Of a stretch of 64,000 bases of DNA, positions 20,757-30,453 are shown in pieces. A program made the translations under genes and the position numbers. Source of the DNA: Alopecurus myosuroides (lineage: Eukaryota; Streptophyta; Magnoliopsida; Poales; Poaceae); the NCBI GenBank assembly GCA_028641055.1, contig CM054058.1, positions 500,171,919 through 500,235,918 on the forward strand, given 5' to 3'. The notes below the pieces were generated by a model. The model was not told where the DNA came from. It worked only from the letters and a program-made list of their open reading frames with translations, and did not search any database. The first letter of the stretch is position 1, and the number at the start of each line of letters is the position of its first letter.

Positions 20757-20916
20757 TGCGCGCCCGAATTATTGATTTATATATATATATCAATATGCCG
20801 GTACAATATTCCTTCTTGGTAAATATTCTGGGATTCTGGCACGGGTCCTCCGCGACCAAAAATTTCATAGCAATATCAATTTATATTCACTACTATTTGC
20901 AGGCAATATTCATGAT

Positions 20917-21788
20917 TTATTCAGGTTTCTGCCCATGTCCTGCAATATCTATGTGATCGTCGTCCGAAAGATTAAAATCATATTTTGCTTCATATTCTTT
21001 CTTTATTTGATCAAACCTGACATCAAATTCTATTCTTAATTCTCGTAAAATCTCTTCTTTTAATTCTTCTTTTAACGACTTCTTAGATTCTTCAGATTTT
21101 TCATGTATCTTTAGATCTATATATGCCGTGCCTACGCGATCCATTCCTTTAATTAGGCAATCTTTATAAGTTTCATATTTCGGAGAGTCTTCTTCTTTTA
21201 TTATTTTTAAATTGGATCCTTCACCTTTTGCATATTTTGTTGGTACAGGAGTATCTTTATCTATTCCTTTATCCTTCTGGATGTACTCCTTTGCTTTAGG
21301 CTCTATATGGAAATTCTCACCTATCATGCTCCTTGCTCTGGTCAAGGCTTCATCAATATGTAAGTATTTTCTCCATGTTATGTCTTCTTTTTTCTTCCTT
21401 GCTTCAAGCTTTTCTTTAAGTATTTCTTCAAATGTAATATATATGCCTGGCTTTCTTCCATCAAATAGAACATAGAGGGGCTTAATTTCTTGTACTTCAA
21501 TATTCTTTGATATTGGCGAATTTTTCTTTATCCTATTGAAGTATTCTGCAAGACTATTCAGAATGGATAATAAATATCCAGTGCTTTCTCTACTATTGGT
21601 GTGTTGATTCTCTCTACTATTGACGTGTTGGTGCCAGAAGTTATCAAGTATGCATTGTTGGACCTCTCGTCCAAGGTGATATGATTCTTAGGCTTGAAAT
21701 TAAACGTATTTGGTTTAAATATTCTCAGGCTATTCTCGGTTCCAAAGGTGAACACTTCCGACCCATCGGGGAGCAGTCCCCTCTTCAT
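20917..21788 (-). pseudogene. Viral ORF4-like gene, frameshifted
   Basis: The ATG at 21788 overlaps the stop of the polymerase ORF as ATGA, a stop-start overlap also used between RTBV genes. The first frame ends at 21558. The frame then continues one register away from about 21560 to the stop at 20917, so one indel breaks the gene. The middle part holds YVLFDGRKPGIYITFEE, similar to the Cauli_VI fold (viroplasmin N-terminus; also the hybrid-binding domain of RNase H1). The C-terminal part is Lys/Glu-rich and probably coiled coil, and ends in an Asp-rich stretch. The RTBV counterpart (P46) has no firmly known role. Confidence 0.6.
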
Positions 21789-24589
21789 TCCTGTAAAATG
21801 GATGATCGAGAGAATATGTCAGGTAAACAGTTATCCTTTCCTTTAATATGCTCAAAAATGACTTTATATCCATTTCCCGTTATAATATCTTCGAATAAAA
21901 CCCATCTTCTAGTCGGACTTTTCTTACTATTTATCTGATTATAATATCTACATATAGCTTCACAATCTGTTCGTATTGTAAATTCCTTAAATCCCAAGTA
22001 TAGTCTAAATGCATTTATGGCATGGACTATTGCGAGAATCTCTCTATCTATGTTATTCACTGTTTTCAATTTATAGCTTCCAGAGGCATATCGGCAAATT
22101 TTTTCTTTTGTCTTAGAAGAGTATTTATTTGGCTTTTGTTTTAATATAGCACCCCATCCTATTTTGGATGCATCTGTTTCAATTATGAAATAGTTATCTT
22201 CTAATGGTAATTCTAGAGGTTTCAAATTCTTGACTTTTTCTTTTATGGCTTGGACTAGCTTTATATCTTCTGAATTAAAATATTTTTGACCATTTTTCCT
22301 TAGTTTTGCATATAGTGGCCCAGCGAGTTTTGCTAGGTTATCAATATAGTTTCTTGCATAATTTACAATTCCTAAGAATTGTTGTAGAACCTTTTTATCA
22401 TTCATAGAATCGGGAAATTGTAATATTTTCTTGGCAATATGCTCTTGTAAGTATATTTTTCCTTCTCCTATTTCATGTCCTAAAAAATTAATTTTTTCTT
22501 TGCAAATTTCCATCTTCTTTTTTGATAGTATTAACCCATTTTGCTCTACCTTCCTAAATAATACTTCAAGGTGAGCAATATGTTCTTTATAAGATTTTGA
22601 GAAAACTAATAAATCATCTACATACACTAGTATGAATGATTGATTATCATTAAATATATTTTGCATTTTTCTTTGAAATAATGCAGGGGCATTCTTCAAA
22701 CCCAAAGGCATAACAAGCCATTCATAATGACCCTGTGGGCATGTAAATGTTGTCCAGGGTATCGATTCTTCTGCCATTTTTACTTGCCAAAATCCGGCCT
22801 TTAAGTCAAATTTAGAGAAGAATTTACTTCCTTGTATTCTATTGATCCACTCTTCCTTATTGGGTATATTATAAGCATCGTCTATGGTGTTATCATTTAG
22901 TCTTTTATAATTAATTACCATCCTAGATTTTCCTCTAATTTCTTCAGCATGATTTCTAACTATAAAGGTTGCAGATCTATGAGGACTCCTACTTTCTCTA
23001 ATGGCTTTTAACTTTAGTAGTTCTTCAATGTGCATTTTAAATTCTTCTATGTCTTTTGGAGTAGCTTCTATTGGTCCTGACTTTATTATATAATCTGAGT
23101 TTATAATGTTTATTTTGCAGACTATGGAATTCTTATCCCAATGCTTCATAGGTATTTCTCCGATTATTTGCAAGTCTTCTAATCTTTGCACAATCTTATC
23201 TATGTCCTTTTTGGATTTTATATCTCTGTACCAATTTGGTGCGAATGATTGTAAACCTATACATTCTGTGCATGTATTTTCTATATGATATTCTTCTATG
23301 GTGTTACTAAGTTCTTCTTCTATGCAGGTTTCAGAAGATTCTTCTTTTGTCCTATATTCATTGTGTAGACTAGATATTTCTACATTTTGTAGAGATTTTC
23401 TTTGTTTTCTTACTTCGGATATGTAAGGAACATTATCTTGATAAGGGATAAATGTAACACCTTCTTCATGTATAATAGTGGTTTGTAAGGACTGTTGTAA
23501 AAATCTTAATCCTAGTATCATGTCAACATTTATTACTGATAAATCTCTGATTGTAATTTCATCAATTATATATCTGGTACCATTTATGTAGGTTTCGATA
23601 TTATATGCCAACTGGTTATGTATTTTATTTATTCCTGACATATCTGTGGATACTTCGACTTTATTATCATCGATAGTTTTTACTATATCGGGGCATCTCA
23701 TAAAATATTTATCATGAATGATGTTCTTTGTACAACCCGTGTCTAATAGTGCCAGTATTTTATAGGAAATATTGGGTTTTAATATTATTTTAACTGGAAT
23801 CCTTATTCCTAAAACTTCCTTAAATGGTAATCTCACTATGTATTTATTTCCAAAGCTTGTTATGGCGTCTTTTAATTGGATTAGTCTGTCTCCTTTGTTT
23901 TCTCTTATGGTTACCATTTGATCTTTAAATTCAGTTATTTTGTCCGTACTACCTTCTTGTTCCTTCATATTGTTATCTAAATTATATTTTAGCTCTTCTA
24001 ACTCCACTTCTAGTTTGTTTATCCTATTTTCTAGGATTCTAACTCTACTAGATAGAATTCGGTTTTCTGGCTCAATTTCTACTTCTTGTCTCCAAGCTTG
24101 GTTTTTAGCCTTTAAACACGAAGTGCAAGCTTGTTTTAAGCATAGGTTACATGTAAATCTATTATCCTGGCTTGGGTAATATATGCAAAAAGCGCATTTA
24201 ATGTTATAATCACCTTTACCTCTAACCCAGTCGTGCACACAATCTAATTGATTCATCATTTCAATTTTTAAACCAGCTATTTGGTCTATAAAATCTAATT
24301 CATCTTCGCTTGATTCTTCTTCTAAAATATCATTATCTAATTCATCAATTTCTATGATCGAATATATTGATTCATCATCCTTTATTTCCTCATCACAAAC
24401 CAATATATTTTCGTTAATGCTATCAATAATTAGAACTCTTTCTTGTTCTTCATATTTACTAGAATACCTTTTCTGATCTTTGTTAGGACAAGTTTTACTT
24501 AGGTGATCAGGCGAGTTGCATATAAAACACCTACATGTCTTATCATAATTCTTCCTAGAATTATATCTTCTAACATTCCTTTTATGCAA
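21785..24589 (-). CDS. Viral ORF3, part 3: Cys/His boxes, aspartic protease, reverse transcriptase, RNase H
   Basis: Open for 934 codons, stop at 21785. No real start belongs here; the frame is the downstream part of a polyprotein broken by indels. In order: a zinc knuckle CFICNSPDHLSKTC; the CX2CX11CX2CX4CX2C box (CAFC...CNLC...CTSC, about residues 130-160) typical of badna- and tungroviruses; a coiled coil; protease with LLDTGCTK; RT with FSKFDLKAGFWQ and the catalytic YVDDLL (about 22610); and RNase H with IETDASKIGWGAIL and IRTDCEAI. It would process the polyprotein and convert pregenomic RNA to DNA. The RT and RNase H parts show no stop, so this is the best preserved part of the provirus. 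Confidence 0.85.
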   Translation of the reverse strand: MHKRNVRRYNSRKNYDKTCRCFICNSPDHLSKTCPNKDQKRYSSKYEEQERVLIIDSINENILVCDEEIKDDESIYSIIEIDELDNDILEEESSEDELDFIDQIAGLKIEMMNQLDCVHDWVRGKGDYNIKCAFCIYYPSQDNRFTCNLCLKQACTSCLKAKNQAWRQEVEIEPENRILSSRVRILENRINKLEVELEELKYNLDNNMKEQEGSTDKITEFKDQMVTIRENKGDRLIQLKDAITSFGNKYIVRLPFKEVLGIRIPVKIILKPNISYKILALLDTGCTKNIIHDKYFMRCPDIVKTIDDNKVEVSTDMSGINKIHNQLAYNIETYINGTRYIIDEITIRDLSVINVDMILGLRFLQQSLQTTIIHEEGVTFIPYQDNVPYISEVRKQRKSLQNVEISSLHNEYRTKEESSETCIEEELSNTIEEYHIENTCTECIGLQSFAPNWYRDIKSKKDIDKIVQRLEDLQIIGEIPMKHWDKNSIVCKINIINSDYIIKSGPIEATPKDIEEFKMHIEELLKLKAIRESRSPHRSATFIVRNHAEEIRGKSRMVINYKRLNDNTIDDAYNIPNKEEWINRIQGSKFFSKFDLKAGFWQVKMAEESIPWTTFTCPQGHYEWLVMPLGLKNAPALFQRKMQNIFNDNQSFILVYVDDLLVFSKSYKEHIAHLEVLFRKVEQNGLILSKKKMEICKEKINFLGHEIGEGKIYLQEHIAKKILQFPDSMNDKKVLQQFLGIVNYARNYIDNLAKLAGPLYAKLRKNGQKYFNSEDIKLVQAIKEKVKNLKPLELPLEDNYFIIETDASKIGWGAILKQKPNKYSSKTKEKICRYASGSYKLKTVNNIDREILAIVHAINAFRLYLGFKEFTIRTDCEAICRYYNQINSKKSPTRRWVLFEDIITGNGYKVIFEHIKGKDNCLPDIFSRSSILQE

Positions 24590-24599
24590 ATAAGGGGCT

Positions 24600-25831
24600 C
24601 TATTATCCGACCTTCTTAGGAAATATCTTTTCTTTGTTCTAAAATTCCTATTATCTCTATTTTGGGGTTTGTGATATTTTTGGTTTCTATATCTTTCTTC
24701 TCCATATGTTAATGGTATTTGATAATATTATTATAAAAACTATAATCGGATTTTTTCATAGATCTTTGTGCATGTATATTTGTACATACCTTCCTTAAAT
24801 GTTTAAATACAAATGTTATAGCTTGAGAAATATTCACTATGTTTCCATTTGATTCTTTCTTGTAATCTTCAAATATTATAGAACCTAGAGGGTCAGGCAA
24901 TTTATTAAAATATCTTTCAATTACTCCTTTATTGTATCCTTGCTTAGCTGTGGTAGCATTATATAAATAATGTTGAGAGAATTCTTTTATGCCTCTCCAA
25001 TTGGTTAAGAGTTAATTTTTCTATTTCTCTCAGCCTTTCATTTTGTAATGTTGTATACCCTATTTCTGGGTCTTCAGCTATAACCATATTTGATATCACA
25101 TTAGCAAAATTATTAGGATTACTTCCAGCCCTTTTTAAATTTTCATACATATCCGGATAACATTCTACCCAATTTTCCCATAAAACTTTAACAGATTCTC
25201 CTAAAAAGGTTTCAAGATATGTTAACATATCTTCAACCTTAGTGCCTATATTATGCTGATTTTGTATATATTTTTGAACTATTAAACCTTTCCAAATGCT
25301 GAGTATATTTGGCCAATCTACTGGGTCATGAGCCGCTAAATTTAAAATTGCACCATCGTTCCTAAAATTTTGAAATTGCACTGGTTTTTCAAAATCTCTT
25401 CTCTTGCTACCCATGTACCTATATTTTCCCGGAATATATGTGGGTTGAAAATCATCAGTTTCTGGAGGTGGAGGCCAATCTCCAGCTCTTCTAGATGGTC
25501 TTTCTCTCTCTTCTCTTTTCATAGAGGTCTCTCCTCTTTTTCTTTTAGCACTGTTATCTATTTCCATGGCTTCCATTGCATTGTCTAAATTGTGCAAGCC
25601 TACATCATCGAGTGAATCTATAAAATCATTATATTGGTCTGCATTATCATAGGTTTCTTCTTCATACAATATTTCTTTCATTAATTCTTCTTCCTCTTCA
25701 TAACTTTCTGTTAATATTTTATTATTTATATCCCATTGTTCTTCTTCACATATGACTTTATTTTCATTGTCTTGGTTGGTATGATTGTCTTTCTTATCTA
25801 TAACATTTGTTGCAGTATTAGTATTTTGCAT
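24600..25831 (-). pseudogene. Viral ORF3, part 2: coat protein region, frameshifted
   Basis: One frame runs from an ATG at 25831 to a stop at 24959. It has an acidic N-terminal part, a basic stretch and a coat-like core (YIPGKYRYMGSKRR, WPNILSIWKGLIVQKYI, VLWENWVECYPD). Homology continues in another register from about 24990 to 24710, and again in a third towards the zinc knuckle, so at least two indels lie between the coat core and the polymerase frame. In tungroviruses this part is continuous with the movement and polymerase domains. Confidence 0.7.
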
Positions 25832-26964
25832 ATTTGAACTACTAGCAACTGGGTTTTCTCACTTTTTATCTTTTTTAATCTTGCGATCTCTCTAATGAAA
25901 AACAATTGTTTTTCTCCTATCTTAGGCCAGTCTTTAATCATTGAATTATTATATTCCCATTCAATATGCTTTAATTTTGTTTCGTACTGATTTATTTCAT
26001 CTTCCAAGTTTGCCCTTTCCATACACTCAGTAGGACCCTTACCCTTACTATCACCAAATTCCGAGTCTAAAATAGAGGATTTTGTGTCCTCTAGAGGTGC
26101 GGATTTGTAATCCGTGAACCTAATGCTGCTACATCCTTCATAATTTTTATAGCTTATATAGTTATTGGGCTGCTTTAGTTCCTTCTTTTCTATTAGCTCA
26201 CTTATTTTCCATTCCTCTCCTGCTCTCTCTCCCGAGCTAATCTTAAGAGGACTCATAAACCTTATGCCTTTTGACTGCATACTTTCTATTACATCGTCTA
26301 CATTTACTCTATATCTAGAGCTACTTTTGTTTGAGAGCCTTCCTATGAATTCTATACTTACCAACAAGTTTGTTCCTTTAAAATCTTCATATCCTTTGGA
26401 CTGGAATCCAAAACTCATTTTTTCAATAAACTCTTTCACAGGCATCATTAAATCTGGGGCTATGTAAGTTATTAATCTATTCTCATTCATGTCTCCTTCC
26501 ATAAATCCTAATGCTGCTTTATCTATTGGTCCCCACCTTTTGTCTAATAATGTTATTAAAACTTTTGCTCCTAATTTCTTTCTTGTCATTCCTTTCACAC
26601 CTATGATATACATACCTTGGTGAATATATTTATAACCACAATATTTTAACTCATTTTCAATGTTCTTACTCACAATTCTCAGTTCTACAGGATGTGTCAA
26701 CACACTTAATTCTACTTCTTTGGATATTCTATATAACCCGCTCCTACTTTCAAACATTCCCATGTGATATACTTGTTGCGGTTTTATTTTTCTTACAGTA
26801 TCTTTTTGGTATCTTTCTAGATCACTCTGCAAATCTATAATTTCTTCCAAACTATCAATATCATCAGATTTGCTGCATGACAATCTATGCCTTATTGTTA
26901 GGGGTCTCGAATCTTGCCTTATTAATTGGAGGGTTTTGTCTCTTCTATTTTTAGATATGTCCAT
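25798..26964 (-). CDS. Viral ORF3, part 1: movement protein (30K superfamily)
   Basis: The ATG at 26964 overlaps the end of ORF2 by 43 bp. The core includes LSVLTHPVELRIVSKNI, IGVKGMTRKKLGAKVLITLL and the following LDKRWGP, the arrangement seen in badna- and tungrovirus movement proteins, which widen plasmodesmata for cell-to-cell passage. After about 385 residues the frame leaves the polyprotein register: the coat ORF begins one register away at 25831, so an indel, perhaps in the A-run near 25865, separates the two domains that are normally one protein. Confidence 0.75.
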   Translation of the reverse strand: MDISKNRRDKTLQLIRQDSRPLTIRHRLSCSKSDDIDSLEEIIDLQSDLERYQKDTVRKIKPQQVYHMGMFESRSGLYRISKEVELSVLTHPVELRIVSKNIENELKYCGYKYIHQGMYIIGVKGMTRKKLGAKVLITLLDKRWGPIDKAALGFMEGDMNENRLITYIAPDLMMPVKEFIEKMSFGFQSKGYEDFKGTNLLVSIEFIGRLSNKSSSRYRVNVDDVIESMQSKGIRFMSPLKISSGERAGEEWKISELIEKKELKQPNNYISYKNYEGCSSIRFTDYKSAPLEDTKSSILDSEFGDSKGKGPTECMERANLEDEINQYETKLKHIEWEYNNSMIKDWPKIGEKQLFFIREIARLKKIKSEKTQLLVVQICKILILQQML

Positions 26965-27200
26965 TTTTCTGAACCAATATTTCTTGGTGATGCTACTATT
27001 CCAGATGAAGCTAACACAATATCTTTGTTACTTTGTGCACTCTTTAGTTTTTCTAAAATCTGAACCAATAATTGTAAGATAGTATTATTCTGCCTTATTA
27101 TTATTTTGGAATCTTCCTTTGGTGAGTCGTGATTAGAGAATCCGACTGCCGGTGTTAGGTATTTCTCTACTTCTTTTAATGCTTGATTATATTCGGACAT
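26922..27200 (-). CDS. Viral ORF2 (92 aa)
   Basis: The ATG at 27200 comes four bases after the ORF1 stop, and its end overlaps the movement-protein ORF. Visible: MSEYNQALKEVEKYL, a helical middle (NTILQLLVQILEKL) and a basic/Pro C-terminus. The place and size match P12 of RTBV, a nucleic-acid-binding, virion-associated protein; I see no stronger motif. Confidence 0.6.
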   Translation of the reverse strand: MSEYNQALKEVEKYLTPAVGFSNHDSPKEDSKIIIRQNNTILQLLVQILEKLKSAQSNKDIVLASSGIVASPRNIGSEKWTYLKIEETKPSN

Positions 27201-27204
27201 GCAA

Positions 27205-27699
27205 TTATGCGAGTATCAAGGTTTTTATTTCTTGCACCAAAGCCTTGATTTCTAGCAGATTTTGCCTTATTTCTGGGCTTGAAGATGATTCTTTGCTTTT
27301 ATTCAGGTTATGGTTTATATGCTTCCCTATGGATAGTACTTCTTCTTTGATGTAATCGTTATTCTTACAAACTATATTTTGTCTTGACTTTGCTTCTTCT
27401 AGTTTATGCAAAGCTAGATCAATTTTATTATTCAACACAGAGTACCTTTCTGAGATTTTTTGATATTCTCGAAATATGCTTTCAAATTTTTGGTCTAGTA
27501 TGTCTTGCCTCTTCCCCCAAGATATAAAGGAATTATATGTCAGATCAACTATTGTATTTAGTTGGCTATGATTGGTATGCCAAAAATGCTCTTCCGAAGA
27601 ATTTATTATGCACCTTATATCAATATGGTCTTTAGTTTTTATTACTTTACCTTCGCTAACTTCTAAATTCAGGTACTTTAACCTTTCTATGATTAAACA
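27205..27699 (-). CDS. Viral ORF1, no ATG start (about 164 codons)
   Basis: The frame opens right after a TAG at 27700-27702, next to the primer site, and is free of stops until TAA at 27205, but has no ATG. RTBV ORF1 (P24) begins at a non-AUG codon reached by ribosome shunting, so a near-cognate start such as ATC or ATA just downstream is likely. The protein is helical, with ILDQKFESIFREYQKISE and KIDLALHKLEEAKSR as probable coiled coil. P24 interacts with the coat protein in RTBV; here that is by position only. Confidence 0.6.
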   Translation of the reverse strand, partial: CLIIERLKYLNLEVSEGKVIKTKDHIDIRCIINSSEEHFWHTNHSQLNTIVDLTYNSFISWGKRQDILDQKFESIFREYQKISERYSVLNNKIDLALHKLEEAKSRQNIVCKNNDYIKEEVLSIGKHINHNLNKSKESSSSPEIRQNLLEIKALVQEIKTLILA

Positions 27700-27702
27700 C
27701 TA

Positions 27703-27714
27703 GCTCTGATACCA
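27703..27714 (-). promoter_or_regulatory. tRNA-Met(i) primer-binding site of the provirus
   Basis: On the minus strand this reads TGGTATCAGAGC, the exact complement of the 3' end of plant initiator tRNA-Met used by Caulimoviridae. It lies directly before ORF1. Confidence 0.9.
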
Positions 27715-27736
27715 ATAATCTACGGATATATAAAAT

Positions 27737-28916
27737 ATTATAACAGAAATAAATATTACAAAATATACAGCGATATGTTTATGATTTTATATATTTAAGT
27801 TAATATATCAAATATATATAAAGATGATTTTAATTTTAAAACGTGGATTATTATAATATTATCGCTTACGTAATATCTTTTGCAGGATCTTTAGAGGCTG
27901 GCGAGGCCAACGAGCTACCGACGGTGTTCGCAGTGGTGTAAAAGTCCTACTCAGTACTCACCGTATGTCTAATTATATTGCTTCAGGAGTAGCTAAGTTT
28001 ATTTCTCTTGATGTTTTTAAACAGGTTTATATGGGGCGTTTTACTTATCGTCTTCCCAGGCAGTTCCACCCAGAGGGAACACTTCTCTACGGATACAAGG
28101 TTCTCGTTTACGCGCCAAACGGCTCAACAGAGAACTACACGCAGAGGTTTCTCCTATAGGATCCCTAGCATAAGAACCCAACCCGTATAAACATGCTTAA
28201 AAAGACCAAGAGAAAGACAGAACTACTTCATTTCCACAATATAAATTCCATACAGCTTTCCCTTTCGGGAACCCCCGAAGGGTTTACACAGGGACGGTGG
28301 AAATTACCTTACAGCTGGCTGCACTCGTACAGCTCCTTATTTCAGTGGATTATATTACAGTGGAGGGAAGGTGGTACTACTATTACTACTACTACTACTG
28401 AGCAGCGAGTTTGCTGGCTGAGTCGCACTGGCTCTCTGCTCTGCTGGTGGATGAATGCTTGTGTGTGTTGCTTCGCTGCGGGAGTCTCCTTTTATAGCCG
28501 GGAGATCAGCCTTCACGAGAGCATACCTTGCTAATCTTGCTCCTATCTTCTTCATCTCAATAATGTGCCTATCTCATAGGTCCATAATGTGCCTATATCA
28601 TAGCTCCATAATGTGCCTATGTCATAGACTTTATAGGCTTCCTTTGTAGTTTGTAGTATTTCTTTATAGCTTCATGATCACATGTTTGGAATCTCCTTTT
28701 ATGTGCATGCTTGGCTGGTTGCACACACTTATCTCCAACATGTTGATCTTGTCGTCCCACTTCAATAATGTATCTTGGACCAACTTTTCTTAATTAAGAT
28801 AGGGTGGCCTTCTCTTCTCGACAAATTGGCTTCTCCATGCTTAGGAAAAACTGCATCAAAGGAGATGATGCATGGCTGCCTATAGGCATGCCAATAGATA
28901 AATGTTGCTGCTATAT
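27737..28916 (-). promoter_or_regulatory. Viral intergenic region, copy 2: promoter and leader upstream of the primer site
   Basis: Homologous over its length to 19501-20690. The TATA box is TATAAAA at 28490-28496. The AATAAA of copy 1 reads AATATA here. The leader leads into the primer site at 27714, so this is the copy that would drive the ORFs. The homology ends at the TA run at about 28913. Confidence 0.65.
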
Positions 28917-28921
28917 ATATA

Positions 28922-29296
28922 TACTCCTGGGTGTACATACTCCCATACTCAATATACCACACATACGATGGTATTATATCCTTTTATTATGTTTCATATA
29001 CCCCATTAATTATTCTAAGATACCTCAATATAATTTGTTTGGAAAAAATATCATCAGAGTTCTCGGTTTTTTCAATATACCATTTGTACGTATATAAAAT
29101 CACTATATGTACACATAATATAAAATATGTAGAATCTAATGACTTTTTTCAGAAAGTTCCTTTTGGGGTATCTAGTATTAAATAGTGAAGTATATTAAAA
29201 ATAATAATGAAGTATAAATGGTTCATTTATGTGGTACATTTGCACGCGAGAGTACGTACACCCAGGAGCACGCGAGAGTACGTACACCCAGGAGTA
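28922..29296. mobile_element. MITE with TACTCCTGGGTGTAC ends
   Basis: Starts TACTCCTGGGTGTAC and ends GTACACCCAGGAGTA, lying in TA-rich sequence at the right edge of the provirus. The right end is partly duplicated (GAGAGTACGTACACCCAGGAG twice, about 29247 and 29275). No coding capacity. Confidence 0.65.
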
Positions 29297-29315
29297 TAAA
29301 TGACAAATTTATGCT

Positions 29316-30203
29316 ACTCCCGGGTGAAGTATGTATTACTATTTCGGCCGCGTATATACTAATTTTTATATAGTATGTGTAATTTTTATATATACTCATT
29401 TTATACGTATATACATACCGATATTTTGAATATATAATGTAAACTACATGCTCACTTTTATAATTTTCACGTAACTTGTTTTCGAGTATCTTAGATATAG
29501 TATACGAACATACTCAGAGAGAGAGAGAGGGGGGGGAAATGGATTCTACTCTTGGGTGTAGCTACACACACGTCTTATATACTATCATACGAAGGTATGT
29601 GTCGTACTTTTTCGGTCTTAGTATGTTCATATACTATATTTAAGATACTCCAAAACAAGTTACGTGAAAATTATAAAATTGAACATGTAGTTTGAACTAT
29701 ATATCCAAAATACCGGTATATATGTACGTATAAAAGGAGTATGTAGAAAAATTACACATAGTACATAAAAAGTAGTATATATATACCGGTATATACCGTT
29801 ATTTTGAACTATGTGTAATTTTTCTACATACTCCTTTTATACGTACATATATACCGGTATTTTGGATATATAGTTCAAACTACATGTTCAGTTTTATAAT
29901 TTTCACGTAACTTGGTTTAGAGTATCTTAGATATGGTATATGAACATACTTTTTATATATATACTACTTTTTATGTACTATGTGTAATTTTTCTACATAC
30001 TCCTTTTATACGTACATATATACCGGTATTTTGAATATATAGTGCAAACTACATGCTCAGTTTTATAATTTTCACGTAACTTGTTTTAGAGTATCTTAGA
30101 TATGGTATATGAACATACTCAAAGCGAAAAAGTATGACACATACATCCGTATAGTAGTATATGAGACGTGGGTGTAGCTACACCCGGGAGTAGAAACTAT
30201 TTT

Positions 30204-30204
<1 letters not shown>
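29316..30204. repeat. Nested fold-back copies of the 19009-19377 MITE family
   Basis: A truncated reverse copy (29316-29517), then a longer composite bounded by CTACTCTTGGGTGTAGC (about 29537) and GCTACACCCGGGAGTAG (about 30195). Inside, the pieces ATACCGGTATATATGTACG / CGTACATATATACCGGTAT recur three times in alternating direction. This is the pattern left by repeated insertion of one MITE into another. Confidence 0.6.

Positions 30205-30205
<1 letters not shown>

Positions 30206-30258
<53 letters not shown>
30206..30258. repeat. TA dinucleotide tract
   Basis: About 26 TA units directly after the MITE cluster. Confidence 0.9.
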
Positions 30259-30260
<2 letters not shown>

Positions 30261-30453
30261 TAAATTAACAGATGCTCCATGGTGCCCATGCTCCTGTACG
30301 AAATACTGTTCAATTTGTACAGGTGTATATATAAAAGTACTCGATCTCCGAATCACAGGAGACCCGCACTACTACATAGAGAGAGAGAGAGATATATAAA
30401 ACTATAAAAGTACTATACATAATAGAGATCACATGATCGACCCCCAAACACTA

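Larger units (their letters stand above)
18610..28916 (-). mobile_element. Endogenous tungrovirus-like pararetrovirus, about 1.1 rearranged copies
   Basis: A caulimovirid provirus with ORFs on the minus strand in the order ORF1, ORF2, movement protein, coat protein, protease-RT-RNase H, ORF4. A match to initiator tRNA-Met serves as primer site (27703-27714). The order, the cysteine pattern CX2CX11CX2CX4CX2C, the lack of an ATG in ORF1 and the separate ORF4 fit Rice tungro bacilliform virus-like sequences. Integrated copies of these are known in rice, next to AT repeats. The intergenic promoter/leader region is present twice (19501-20690 and 27737-28916), offset 8,236 bp, which gives the circular genome size; a further partial copy (18610-19500, with a MITE in it) joins at about 19500. 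ORF3 and ORF4 are broken by frameshifts, so the copy is defective. The right edge stops at a TATATA run; the left edge is cut by CACTA 1. Confidence 0.88.

Noticed and set aside
27703..27714. Fragment of a tRNA gene
   Set aside because: Only 12 bases complementary to initiator tRNA-Met and placed before viral ORF1: a primer site.
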